Assembly: GCA_009392075.1 (NCBI GenBank)
Contig: VFHG01000155.1
Coordinates: forward strand, 1 to 15,084
Source of the DNA: SAR202 cluster bacterium
Lineage (GTDB): Bacteria; Chloroflexota; Dehalococcoidia; UBA3495
DNA length: 15,084 bases
Direction: 5' to 3'
Under the pieces are notes generated by a model. That model saw only the letters and a list, made by a program, of their open reading frames with translations, made no database searches and was not told the DNA's origin. The position numbers and the translations under genes are program-made. This document shows positions 1-7,458 of the stretch, in pieces (the first letter of the stretch is position 1; each line of letters begins with the position of its first letter).

Positions 1-570
1 GCGCAGCACGTTCTTGGCCATGCCGCCCAGGATGATTGGCGGGTAGGGGTTCTGGACCGGCTTGGGATAGGACCTGACCAGCGGGAAGTCGAAGTATCGG
101 CCGTGATACTCGGCTTCTTCCTTGGTCCAGAGCTCTTTCATGACTTCTATGGCTTCGCGGGTCTGGGTCCAGCGGTGTTCGAAGTCGCCGCCCATCATCT
201 CTGTCTCTTCTTTGAGCCAGCCGGTGCCGATGCCGAATAGGAACCGGCCGCCGCTGTACCGGTCCAACGTGGCAATCTCTTTGGCCAGGAGCAGCGGGTT
301 CCGCTCGGGAACCAAGGTGATGCCGGTGCCCAGCTTGATCTTGGTGGTGACACCGGAAGCCCTGGCCAGGGCGATGTACGGGTCGGTGAAATGGGAGTAG
401 GTCCAGGGGATCTCTCCGCCGGTGGCCGGGAAGGGACTGTCGCTGTGGACCGGCACCGCCGCGTGCTCGGCGTACCAGATGGACTCGAACCCCAAGTCCT
501 CGGCCTTCTTGGCCATGAATGCCGGGTCGATGGTGTAGGCCGGCAGGGGCACCGATGTTCCGATGTTCAT
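1..570 (-). CDS. LLM-class F420/flavin-dependent oxidoreductase (partial)
   Basis: Luciferase-like monooxygenase fold enzyme, expected to use reduced F420 or FMN in a hydride-transfer or oxygenation reaction in the cytoplasm; the substrate is not readable. The 190 visible residues begin MNIGTSVPLP and the gene runs off the left edge, so the C-terminal part is missing. Family hallmarks are visible: an early W-Y-A-E-H segment near residues 32-36, ITLVPERNPLLLAKE near residues 94-108 followed by LDRYSGGRF near 112-120, GIGTGW at 123-128, and RWTQTREAIEVMKELW near 143-158. The pattern resembles the F420-dependent LLM subfamily that includes TIGR03619-type proteins (family knowledge). The ATG at 568-570 has GGAG at 579-582, 8 nt upstream. 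It lies 37 bp downstream of the alpha/beta hydrolase on the same strand and is probably the third gene of that operon. Cofactor choice (F420 versus FMN) is inference. Confidence 0.92.
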   Translation of the reverse strand, partial: MNIGTSVPLPAYTIDPAFMAKKAEDLGFESIWYAEHAAVPVHSDSPFPATGGEIPWTYSHFTDPYIALARASGVTTKIKLGTGITLVPERNPLLLAKEIATLDRYSGGRFLFGIGTGWLKEETEMMGGDFEHRWTQTREAIEVMKELWTKEEAEYHGRYFDFPLVRSYPKPVQNPYPPIILGGMAKNVLR

Positions 571-607
571 TTTCTTATCTCCGGTGTTGATTCCAGGTCT
601 GGTTGTC

Positions 608-2566
608 TTAGTCTCCGGCGGGTTGGGCTTCTTTCACCCGGGATTCTAGAAGGTCGTATCTTTCTCCGGCCATCTCGGAAACTCTGGACACATCCTCTTC
701 CAGCATGTAGCGCTCGGAAGCCAGGTCTTGTGCCGCGGTTTCCACCCGGTCCAGGTAGTCCTGCCGGGACGCATAGCGCTCTTCGATTGACGGCCGGGGG
801 TCTGAGGTGTCCTGGCGTTCCTGTTTCGTGAAGGCAAAGGGCAAGGTCGAGCCCATGGTCTTGTGGGTCTGTCCGGGGCCGCCGGTGTCCGGGTGGCGCA
901 GGTTCCAACCAGGTACAGAGGCCAGCGGGACTGACACATCCGGCATGCGTATCCCGGCCACATCGTTGCCGTCCTGGTCCACATTGGACACCAGGGCTGG
1001 GTAGGGGTTGCCGGTGACCGGCGGCAGGTTCTCCACGATTCCATCCCGAGGCCCGTAGTCTAGCCTGGACAGGTGCCTCAGATGGTCTGGGAATCCAACA
1101 CCGGGGAAAGACTGAAATACGGACTTTAACGATTCGGAAGGGACAGCAGTGCCGTCGTCCAAGCGCGCGTGTCTGCTGGGCGGTGGAGTCGTGTTGCTGC
1201 TGATCCAGGCATCTAGGTTCGCTACGGCAGCCCGCATCAGGGGACGCCAGTCCACCCAGTTGAAGGGGTGGAGGCCGGTGGCGCCAGTGTCCTGTACGTG
1301 GCCTAGTGGCAGCACTCCGGCGTTGTGCTGGGTGCTGGCGAAATGGTAGATACGCACCGAGTCTGACGGTCTGATGTCTTTGGTCCCTGTTGGGTCGATG
1401 TGGTTCAAAGCCGCGTGTCCGGCCCAGTATTCGCTGGAGGTGTTGGTGAGGAATATCTTGGGTACCTTGGCTCTGGCGGTCAACCGGGCGAGCAGGCCAT
1501 CTGTCCGGCCGGTTTCCGGGTCGGTTTGGCCTACGTCGGCAAAGGGGAAAACACTGCCGGGACTGGCCGCCAACAGATTAGACGGCTGACCAAACCTCTG
1601 GTTGAACTCACCTCGCATGGCCCCTGCGATGTTGGCGATGATGCCGTCAAATACCTTCCGGTCTTCTTCATCCTGATTCATGGCCAGGTAGAGCATATGA
1701 CGCAGAAATCGCCCGCTCTGGGACGAACCAAAGGCCATGGTGTGCTGGATGTCTCCGGCGCAGGGGTTGTCCTGGCTGTTTGAGTATCTAAGGAATGAGA
1801 CTAGGTCCCGCACCGCTGCGATGCCCAGTCCAACCACCGGCGCTGTGGCGGTGGTGTAGATGCAGCGGTAGACCTTGCCCGGTTCAAACTCTTTGGCCAT
1901 GCTGATGTGGCTGGCGTCGGGGACTAAGTTGCCGTTCTCTATCTTCCCAAAGTCCCAGTCGGGCCGAGGTACCACCGTTGCGGGGCCGCTATCGTGGTCA
2001 TGGACGGTTAATTCGGCGTTGGGCTGGTCCAGATCACTGGCGGGATAAGGAAGGTGACCACGGTCGGACAACATCTGGGTTACTGATGGCCCGTTTGTCT
2101 GAAATGTCACCACGAGACGGCCCTCTGTGTTGGCGGCGTTGGGAACGTGGACTCGGAGCTTTCCTGGATCTTGGGTCGCATCGTGCTGCCAGCCGCACCA
2201 GACCTGAGTGTAACCCCGGCGCATCAGGAACCCGTTTCCGGGACCCATACGGTCGCTGTTGGGTGCGTTATTGATCCGGGCCAGGGAGAGTGGGTTGCCC
2301 CGGTTTACCACGTCGAAGAACAGCTTGTGACTCCCCTTCTGCTGGTCCACAGGCTTCAAGATCCGAAAGTCGGCTGAAAACTCTACTAGACCGGCAGCGT
2401 TCTTGGGCGCCCGTTCCAGGTCGGTGATTAGGCTATTTGCCGGGTCCGCCGGGTCTACGGCAAAGTGGACCGTGCCGTCCAGTTGTTCGTAGGCGCCGGT
2501 GTCATCGAAGGTCATACCTTCGGCGTAGGGGCCGCGCTCTTTAATGTCGATGGATGTTACTGCCAT
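608..2566 (-). CDS. Alpha/beta hydrolase domain-containing protein (large esterase-like)
   Basis: A 652-residue protein resembling the large 'alpha/beta hydrolase domain' family (PF20091-type proteins), putative serine esterases or lactonases of unknown substrate. An N-terminal beta-rich region (about 1-200) carries the GAYEQLDGTVHFAVDP and FFDVVNRG segments seen in this family, plus RRGYTQVWCGWQHD near 116-129. The nucleophile-elbow motif FGSSQSGRF lies at 279-287, with Ser282 the likely nucleophile. Acid and base candidates follow in SSEYWAGHAALNH (377-389) and around His408 and His414. No signal peptide is visible, so it is probably cytoplasmic. The last ~75 residues are charged and predicted helical (ERYASRQDYLDRVE), consistent with a C-terminal helical extension. 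The start is ATG at 2564-2566 with GGAG 6 nt upstream. It begins 15 bp after the CHAT/NTPase/TPR gene stops, indicating co-transcription. The fold family is confident; the reaction is not known. Confidence 0.93.
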   Translation of the reverse strand: MAVTSIDIKERGPYAEGMTFDDTGAYEQLDGTVHFAVDPADPANSLITDLERAPKNAAGLVEFSADFRILKPVDQQKGSHKLFFDVVNRGNPLSLARINNAPNSDRMGPGNGFLMRRGYTQVWCGWQHDATQDPGKLRVHVPNAANTEGRLVVTFQTNGPSVTQMLSDRGHLPYPASDLDQPNAELTVHDHDSGPATVVPRPDWDFGKIENGNLVPDASHISMAKEFEPGKVYRCIYTTATAPVVGLGIAAVRDLVSFLRYSNSQDNPCAGDIQHTMAFGSSQSGRFLRHMLYLAMNQDEEDRKVFDGIIANIAGAMRGEFNQRFGQPSNLLAASPGSVFPFADVGQTDPETGRTDGLLARLTARAKVPKIFLTNTSSEYWAGHAALNHIDPTGTKDIRPSDSVRIYHFASTQHNAGVLPLGHVQDTGATGLHPFNWVDWRPLMRAAVANLDAWISSNTTPPPSRHARLDDGTAVPSESLKSVFQSFPGVGFPDHLRHLSRLDYGPRDGIVENLPPVTGNPYPALVSNVDQDGNDVAGIRMPDVSVPLASVPGWNLRHPDTGGPGQTHKTMGSTLPFAFTKQERQDTSDPRPSIEERYASRQDYLDRVETAAQDLASERYMLEEDVSRVSEMAGERYDLLESRVKEAQPAGD

Positions 2567-2581
2567 TCGTTTGCTCCGTGT

Positions 2582-5500
2582 TTAAAGAACTGTTTCAGGA
2601 CCGACGTCTAAGTCTATTGGCGGTTCTTCCGAGGCGAACTCTCGCCACCAGGTAGCGAAGTTGTCTTCGCCGTGCTTTTCTTTCAGCCTGGCTAGGTGGG
2701 CTTTGACCTTGGTCAGAACTTGTAGATCGTTGCTGACGGCCAGTTGGTAGGTGCGCCCGGCCCACAGCAGCGCTCCGGGTATGTCTTCCCGCTCCTCGGC
2801 CACCATGCCCAGTTGGCCGTAGGTCCGGCAGATGCGGTTCAGGTCCTGGATCTCTTCGAAGACGTCCCGCGCCTTGCCGTACCATTCCTCGGCCTTGTCC
2901 AAGTCCTTCTGCTCGTGGAACAGCACACCCAACTGCCGGCACTCGTCGCCTTCGGACCGGCGGTCGCCAACAAGTTGCCACTCGTTGATCGCCATCATGT
3001 ACCAGTGCTCGGCGTCGCCGACGAACATCTCACGGGCCTGTTCCACCAGGCCCAAGTGATGGAACTCCACGCCCATCTGAGAGTGATTGCCCATGCGGTC
3101 GCTCACCGACAGCGCCTGTTGGTACCAGTTCTCGGCTTCGTCGAACTGGTATTGGGCGTGGCACACGGTGCCCAGGGAGTGATAGACCAGGACAGCATTT
3201 TCTTCGTCCCGAGCCTCTTCCAGGATCTCCCTGGCCCTCTGGTACCAACTTGCGGCCTCGTCATATTCGAACTTGTACTGGGAGCATAGGCCCAGGGACC
3301 GATAGTCCTTGACCATTTCCTCGGCGTCGTCGATCCGCTGGTGGATATCCAAGGCTTTGCTGAACCACTCTTTGGCTTCGGTGTAGCGGCGGCGGTACTG
3401 GCAGACCATGCCCAGGCCGTAGTAGTCGTCGGCCACCGGCTCCTGGTCTTCTCCGTCCTCGATGATGGCCAGCGATTGGGTGTAAAGCTGCTCGGCTTCC
3501 TCCAACTGCCAGCGGTTCTGGGCCACCTGGCCCATCTGGTGGAAGACCGCGGCGGTGCGGGGGTCGGTCTCGCCGTCCTCTTTATTGGACAGATACTCAA
3601 GGAGTTGCTGGTTCAGGCCGTCGGCTCGGTCAAACTCCTTAGTTTCGATGCACTCGCTGGCCTCGGTGCCCATAAGGTACAGCCAGAGTTGGATGCCGCC
3701 GGACTCTTCCGCTTCGTCTGCTGTGGTGCCGGTGACTTCCAGCAACTGGCGGCGCAGGCGGCGCAGTTCGGGGTAGCGCTTCTGCATCCGGAAGACCTGG
3801 GCTAAAGGCTGGACCAGCAGTTGGGCGTTCTCCCATTGTCCGGCCTCCAGTGACAGGGCCAGCGCCTGGGTGATGTTGCCCTCCTCTGCCAGGATGGCGG
3901 TGGTGCCGGCGTCCTGATTCTCGTAGAGCGTTTCCATGAAATAGTCGGCGGTGTCGGCGTAGACCCTGACGACTTCCTGCTCCATCTGCTGGATGGCGCT
4001 CTGGGGGAACTGCCGGTAGAGGCTGCGGCCGAGGAACCAGGGCAGCGAGGGGTGTATCTGGTAGACGCTGGGAGTGACAGGCTCCAGGAACCCATCGGCC
4101 CGGGCGGTCCGGAGCAGTGTGCGGGTGGCCCCGTAACCCAATTCTTCTCCCAGGACCGATTTATAGGCCTGCTCCCCCGTGATGTGAGTCAAGATGTCCA
4201 TCATGACGCGGCTGCGGAACAAGGAAAGGAAGGGCAGGTGCGTTCGGCTGCGGTGGGTCATCCGGCTGAATGCCTGCTCCATGGCCACGGTGAGGTAGGC
4301 AGGCCGGCCTTCTTCATCGGCGCCCGGCTGGTACGACTCCAGAACTGACTTGAGTTCACCAACCAAGACTGACGACGGAACGTCTTTCAGCAGGGGCAGG
4401 GCGATCTCCATGGCCAGCGGATGGCCGTCCACTATCTCAAGAATCTCTAGGTACTCAGGGCCCAGACGCATGGGATCTGCGCCGGCCTCTTCCAAGAGCC
4501 GGGTGCCCAAAACGATGCGGTCTGAACCGGTGAGCCCGCCCAGACGGTAGCTGCCATGTGGCACGGTGAGCCATGATTCTGATTGCCGGCGGCTGACCAA
4601 TAGAGTCCAGGATTTGCCGCCTTCGGACACTTCTTTGATGAAGGAATCCAGATCGGCCATCTCGGCATCGTCCAATAGGCCCGGTGAACCGGCGGGGAAT
4701 CCGGCAAGGTTTTGAAGGCTGTCGAAGACCAGCAATGCAGGGTTGTCTCTTAGATATTCAATCACCCAGTTGCGGCGGTCGTCGTTACGCAGGTCGCCGA
4801 AGTCCAACCCAGCCAGGGATGTGCCAATCTCGTGAAGCACCCGTTCCAGCCCGGCGCCAACCTCGAAGGCCGCATAAAAAACGCCTCCTGAGCGTCCGCC
4901 GGTCTTTCGCAGCCACGATGCCAGGCCCAGGGCCAATTCCGATTTGCCGCTGCCCACGTCTCCGGACAGCAGCACCACGGGCGATTGCCGGAGCTGCCGT
5001 TCCAGCTCCAACATCTCGGCATGGCGGCCGATCAGCCCGTAGGGACCGCCGCGGGGCAGGTCGTTGCCCGTGGTCTCTTCCTCCGGTTGGGGCATGCCGG
5101 GTACCGGCGCGTCTGATTCCTCAACGGTTATTGCTTCCGGTGCGTATTCGCGGGATTCAAACACCATGGACAGGGTCCAATCCCAAGACACTAGAGGCCC
5201 GGTGGCGGACGGACGCTGGGGGTGGTCCATCATGGCTTTGCGGATGGTGGCGACGGTCTTGGCGACCGGGGCGCCGTCGCTGAGGCCCTTGAAGAAGTTT
5301 TCGCAGAACAGCACCCGGCCTGCACCCGCGATGGGAAGGGGCGTGATGACTACCTGGGGGACGCCATTCTCGGCCAGCCCGGCGGCGAATGACATAACAT
5401 CGTTCAATGCGGAGGAAGCTGAGGCGTTGATCAACACCACCGGAGTCTGGGCATCTTTCAGTGTTTCGGCCAACACGGAGGCGTCGACGGTTGTCGCTCC

Positions 5501-6205
5501 GCCGGAGCCGTCTTCCATGCTGATGCCCTGGCTATCGATGGCGAAACCGTCCAGGTGGACCAGGTGGTAGTGCCCTGGGCGGCTGGCCAATTGTTCTTGG
5601 AGTTTTTCGTGAGACGAAGGTCGCAGACAGTCTAGCTCTGCCGACGCGGCCAGCGACTCCAGCGCGGTCAGAGCTTCGGTTGCGATGCTGCCCGACCCTG
5701 TTCCGGACGGTGGCAGCAGCAACAGGACGTTCAGTTGGTCAGTGGGTAATTCCCCGGCGAAGGGTACCATTGGTCCGGGAGACAGCCGCCGCGACACCCC
5801 CGCTAACTGGGAGGCCAGGTAGGTTTCGCCGCCGTTGTTCATCAGCTCCCAAGGCAGACCCAGGAACTCGGCCCGGTTTGAGACGATGGCGAGTTGGGGT
5901 TGCTCTATCCCGGCGGCCTTTTCCAAGAGGGACCGGGCTTCCTCACTCGAGCCAAACACGGCTTGGAACAACAGCAGGCCCAAGTCTTTTAGTGCTGACT
6001 CGACCTTCGCGGCGCGGGTTTTGGCCTCGCCAAAGGTGTTTTCCGGGTATTCGCTGAGGTACCAGCGTATCTCTGCTGATTCTGAGTCAGTTAAGGGTAG
6101 GGAGAAGCCGGCCGGTGGCGCGGTCTCGTCACCGGCGCCACTGATATAGGAAAGTTGCACCTGGCTTGAGTCGGCCAGATCCATTATTTGCAGTAAGTCC
6201 GCCAA
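2582..6205 (-). CDS. CHAT-like (degenerate) / STAND NTPase / TPR protein
   Basis: A 1207-residue three-part signalling-type protein. Residues ~100-345 match the CHAT (caspase-like) fold, including LGLPWELM at 115-122, HLVHLDGFA at 214-222 and VVLINASASS at 256-265. The C-terminal CHAT segment follows, with FFKGLSDGAPVA near 304-315. In active CHAT proteases these motifs read HFxGHG and NACxS; here the catalytic His is Phe221 and the Cys is Ser262, so proteolysis is unlikely. Residues ~388-625 form an NB-ARC/NACHT-like STAND ATPase: Walker A GDVGSGKS at 415-422, Walker B LLVFD at 491-495, a sensor-like LLVSRR at 535-540 and GHPLAME at 594-600. A winged-helix-like linker region follows to ~730. 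Residues ~883-1160 hold seven TPR-like repeats of 40 residues. No signal peptide or membrane segment is visible. TTG is chosen as start because GGAGG lies 5 nt upstream; the first ATG is seven codons later with no good site. It is the first gene of a three-gene operon. A role as a nucleotide-dependent sensor or scaffold is inference. Confidence 0.92.
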   Translation of the reverse strand: MADLLQIMDLADSSQVQLSYISGAGDETAPPAGFSLPLTDSESAEIRWYLSEYPENTFGEAKTRAAKVESALKDLGLLLFQAVFGSSEEARSLLEKAAGIEQPQLAIVSNRAEFLGLPWELMNNGGETYLASQLAGVSRRLSPGPMVPFAGELPTDQLNVLLLLPPSGTGSGSIATEALTALESLAASAELDCLRPSSHEKLQEQLASRPGHYHLVHLDGFAIDSQGISMEDGSGGATTVDASVLAETLKDAQTPVVLINASASSALNDVMSFAAGLAENGVPQVVITPLPIAGAGRVLFCENFFKGLSDGAPVAKTVATIRKAMMDHPQRPSATGPLVSWDWTLSMVFESREYAPEAITVEESDAPVPGMPQPEEETTGNDLPRGGPYGLIGRHAEMLELERQLRQSPVVLLSGDVGSGKSELALGLASWLRKTGGRSGGVFYAAFEVGAGLERVLHEIGTSLAGLDFGDLRNDDRRNWVIEYLRDNPALLVFDSLQNLAGFPAGSPGLLDDAEMADLDSFIKEVSEGGKSWTLLVSRRQSESWLTVPHGSYRLGGLTGSDRIVLGTRLLEEAGADPMRLGPEYLEILEIVDGHPLAMEIALPLLKDVPSSVLVGELKSVLESYQPGADEEGRPAYLTVAMEQAFSRMTHRSRTHLPFLSLFRSRVMMDILTHITGEQAYKSVLGEELGYGATRTLLRTARADGFLEPVTPSVYQIHPSLPWFLGRSLYRQFPQSAIQQMEQEVVRVYADTADYFMETLYENQDAGTTAILAEEGNITQALALSLEAGQWENAQLLVQPLAQVFRMQKRYPELRRLRRQLLEVTGTTADEAEESGGIQLWLYLMGTEASECIETKEFDRADGLNQQLLEYLSNKEDGETDPRTAAVFHQMGQVAQNRWQLEEAEQLYTQSLAIIEDGEDQEPVADDYYGLGMVCQYRRRYTEAKEWFSKALDIHQRIDDAEEMVKDYRSLGLCSQYKFEYDEAASWYQRAREILEEARDEENAVLVYHSLGTVCHAQYQFDEAENWYQQALSVSDRMGNHSQMGVEFHHLGLVEQAREMFVGDAEHWYMMAINEWQLVGDRRSEGDECRQLGVLFHEQKDLDKAEEWYGKARDVFEEIQDLNRICRTYGQLGMVAEEREDIPGALLWAGRTYQLAVSNDLQVLTKVKAHLARLKEKHGEDNFATWWREFASEEPPIDLDVGPETVL

Positions 6206-6210
6206 AGGGG

Positions 6211-6215
6211 CCTCC
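6211..6215 (-). promoter_or_regulatory. Ribosome binding site deciding a TTG start
   Basis: Read on the minus strand, GGAGG is followed by CCCCT and then TTG at 6203-6205. The next in-frame ATG (6182-6184) has only a weak purine stretch upstream, so the TTG start is preferred for the CHAT/NTPase/TPR gene. Confidence 0.6.
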
Positions 6216-6298
6216 GGGTCCTATCCAGGGGTAGGTCCGACCCAAAGCCAACGAGCCGGAGAATTTCGGTGATTCAGGCTGAGAATGAATCTCCGCCT

Positions 6299-6328
6299 AT
6301 ACTATCACCGGCTATATAGTGAGTCCAA
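6299..6328 (-). promoter_or_regulatory. Candidate extended -10 promoter of the CHAT operon
   Basis: On the minus strand TTGGAC (6323-6328) is followed after 18 bp by TAGTAT (6299-6304). A TG dinucleotide one base upstream of the -10 hexamer makes an extended -10. The predicted leader before the TTG start is about 87 nt. The -35 matches only 3 of 6 consensus bases and the -10 matches 4 of 6, so this is a plausible but unproven call. Confidence 0.35.
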
Positions 6329-6386
6329 CGATGTAGGCGTGGGAAAGTTGTAATCAGCACCCAAGCCAGCACGGTTAGGTGGTGGC

Positions 6387-6521
6387 GTAGGGGCAGGTTT
6401 CCAACCTGCCCTGCTCCGGGTAAACCAAGTAGGGATGTGGAAATCGTGCTATGGCAATGGATTTGTTGGTCGGGGGAGTTGGCTGGTATACAGCTGGGAC
6501 GGGTTTCCAACCCGCCCCTAC
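6387..6521. repeat. Pair of palindromes bounding a 135-bp MITE-like unit
   Basis: The left palindrome has perfect 9-bp arms GGGCAGGTT (6391-6399) and AACCTGCCC (6403-6411) around a TCC loop. The right palindrome has arms GGGACGGGTT (6496-6505) and AACCCGCCCC (6509-6518), with one mismatch, around the same TCC loop. The left copy carries an outer GTAGGGG flank and the right copy an outer CCCCTAC flank, so the ends form inverted termini that match at 12 of 13 bases. Similar GTAGGGGCGGGTT-type palindromes are, from memory, common dispersed repeats in some Chloroflexota genomes. No transposase lies nearby, so any mobility would be non-autonomous. Confidence 0.6.
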
Positions 6522-6674
6522 AGTTTAAGGCACAGCAACAGCCGCTATGGTTGCTACTAACGACCCATACGAAAGAGGCGAGCAGACCAAATTGGCGAGA
6601 TTATGCGAGGTTATCCTCTATTGCCGGCCAACATGCTCCCAGGAGGCAAGAGTGCCACTGCCTGGTGAACCTGA

Positions 6675-7439
6675 CTATTGCGCCGTAAAAGCCCCATCAA
6701 CCGCCATGGCTAGGCCAGTGACTAGGGAGGCGGAGTCTGAACAGAGCCAGGCTACTGCTTCAGCGATCTCGTCGGGGGTGCCTTTGCGGCCGATGGGTTG
6801 GCGGGTTGGGATGGCGGCGGCGTAATCGTCCCGGCCCTCCACAAGCCGGTCCATCATGGGCGTGTCGATGATCCCAGGACAGACAGCGTTCACCCGGATG
6901 CCGTCGGCGGCGTATTCCAGGGCCGCCGACTTGGTCAGGCCGATGACTGCATGCTTGCTGGCCGAATAGACTGACAACCGCCGGGAACCCACCAGTCCGG
7001 CAGCCGAAGCGGTGTTCACGATGGCCCCGCCACCCTGCTTGAGCAACTGGGGAATCTCGTATTTCAGACAGAGCCAAACGCCTTTGACATTAATGTCCAT
7101 CAGGCGGTCGAAGGTGACCTCGGGGTATTCGTGTAGACGCCCGCCCCAATAGCCCTCGATGCCGGCATTGTTGTAGGCGCAGTCCAGGCGTCCGTAGGCC
7201 GCAACCACGGCATCAACCATCGCTTCCACGTCGGCGGGCCTGGAGACATCGGCGTGGACGAACATGCCGTCTCCGCCCATGTCTTTAATCAGGCTCAGAG
7301 TCTCCTCGCCGCCGTTGGCATCTATGTCTGAAACGGCGATTGTGGCCCCTTCGCGGGCCAGTACCAGCGACGTGGCCCGGCCGATCCCGGAACCGGCGCC
7401 GGTGACCAGCGCGATCTTATCTTTCAGCATGTCTGCCAT
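6675..7439 (-). CDS. SDR-family NAD(P)-dependent oxidoreductase
   Basis: Classical short-chain dehydrogenase/reductase of 254 residues, the usual length. It has the Rossmann glycine motif TGAGSGIG at 13-20, an acidic residue at the end of beta-2 (Asp38 in VSDID) that favours NAD over NADP, Asp64, and NNAG at 90-93. The catalytic tetrad is Asn117, Ser145, Tyr158 and Lys162 (YSASK). CPGIIDTPMM follows in the substrate loop, and AVDGAFTAQ closes the protein. It is cytoplasmic and expected to oxidise a secondary alcohol or reduce a ketone; the substrate is unknown. The ATG at 7437-7439 has GGAGG 8 nt upstream. It begins 19 bp after the minus-strand TPP enzyme stops, so the two form one operon. 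The pairing suggests it acts on a 2-hydroxy- or 2-oxo-compound linked to the TPP enzyme (inference). Confidence 0.95.
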   Translation of the reverse strand: MADMLKDKIALVTGAGSGIGRATSLVLAREGATIAVSDIDANGGEETLSLIKDMGGDGMFVHADVSRPADVEAMVDAVVAAYGRLDCAYNNAGIEGYWGGRLHEYPEVTFDRLMDINVKGVWLCLKYEIPQLLKQGGGAIVNTASAAGLVGSRRLSVYSASKHAVIGLTKSAALEYAADGIRVNAVCPGIIDTPMMDRLVEGRDDYAAAIPTRQPIGRKGTPDEIAEAVAWLCSDSASLVTGLAMAVDGAFTAQ

Positions 7440-7458
7440 GATTGACGCCTCCGCAAGT

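Larger units (their letters stand above)
6206..6674. other. Gene-free spacer between SDR gene and CHAT operon
   Basis: 469 bp with no convincing coding sequence. Short open frames here have odd composition, no good ribosome site, and overlap the palindromic repeats. The stretch holds the candidate CHAT-operon promoter near 6299-6328 and the two palindromes at 6387-6521. I see no clear intrinsic terminator for the SDR gene, whose stop is at 6675-6677; the palindromes might serve that role, but they lack a T-tract on the minus strand. No tRNA-like structure was recognised. Confidence 0.6.

Noticed and set aside
391..831. Plus-strand open frame across the LLM and hydrolase genes
   Set aside because: It is antisense to two well-supported genes, has Arg/Gly/Pro-rich composition, and has no recognisable family.
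2744..3805. Long plus-strand open frames opposite the TPR region
   Set aside because: They are shadows of the repeat-coding strand. The apparent hydrophobic repeats mirror the 40-residue TPR period on the other strand.
2582..6205. Calling the CHAT-like protein an active caspase-like protease or CRISPR-linked Craspase
   Set aside because: The catalytic His and Cys are replaced, and no CRISPR array or Cas gene is in the window.
6274..6688. Short open frames in the gene-free spacer
   Set aside because: They span the palindromes, lack good ribosome sites, and show no protein-like pattern.
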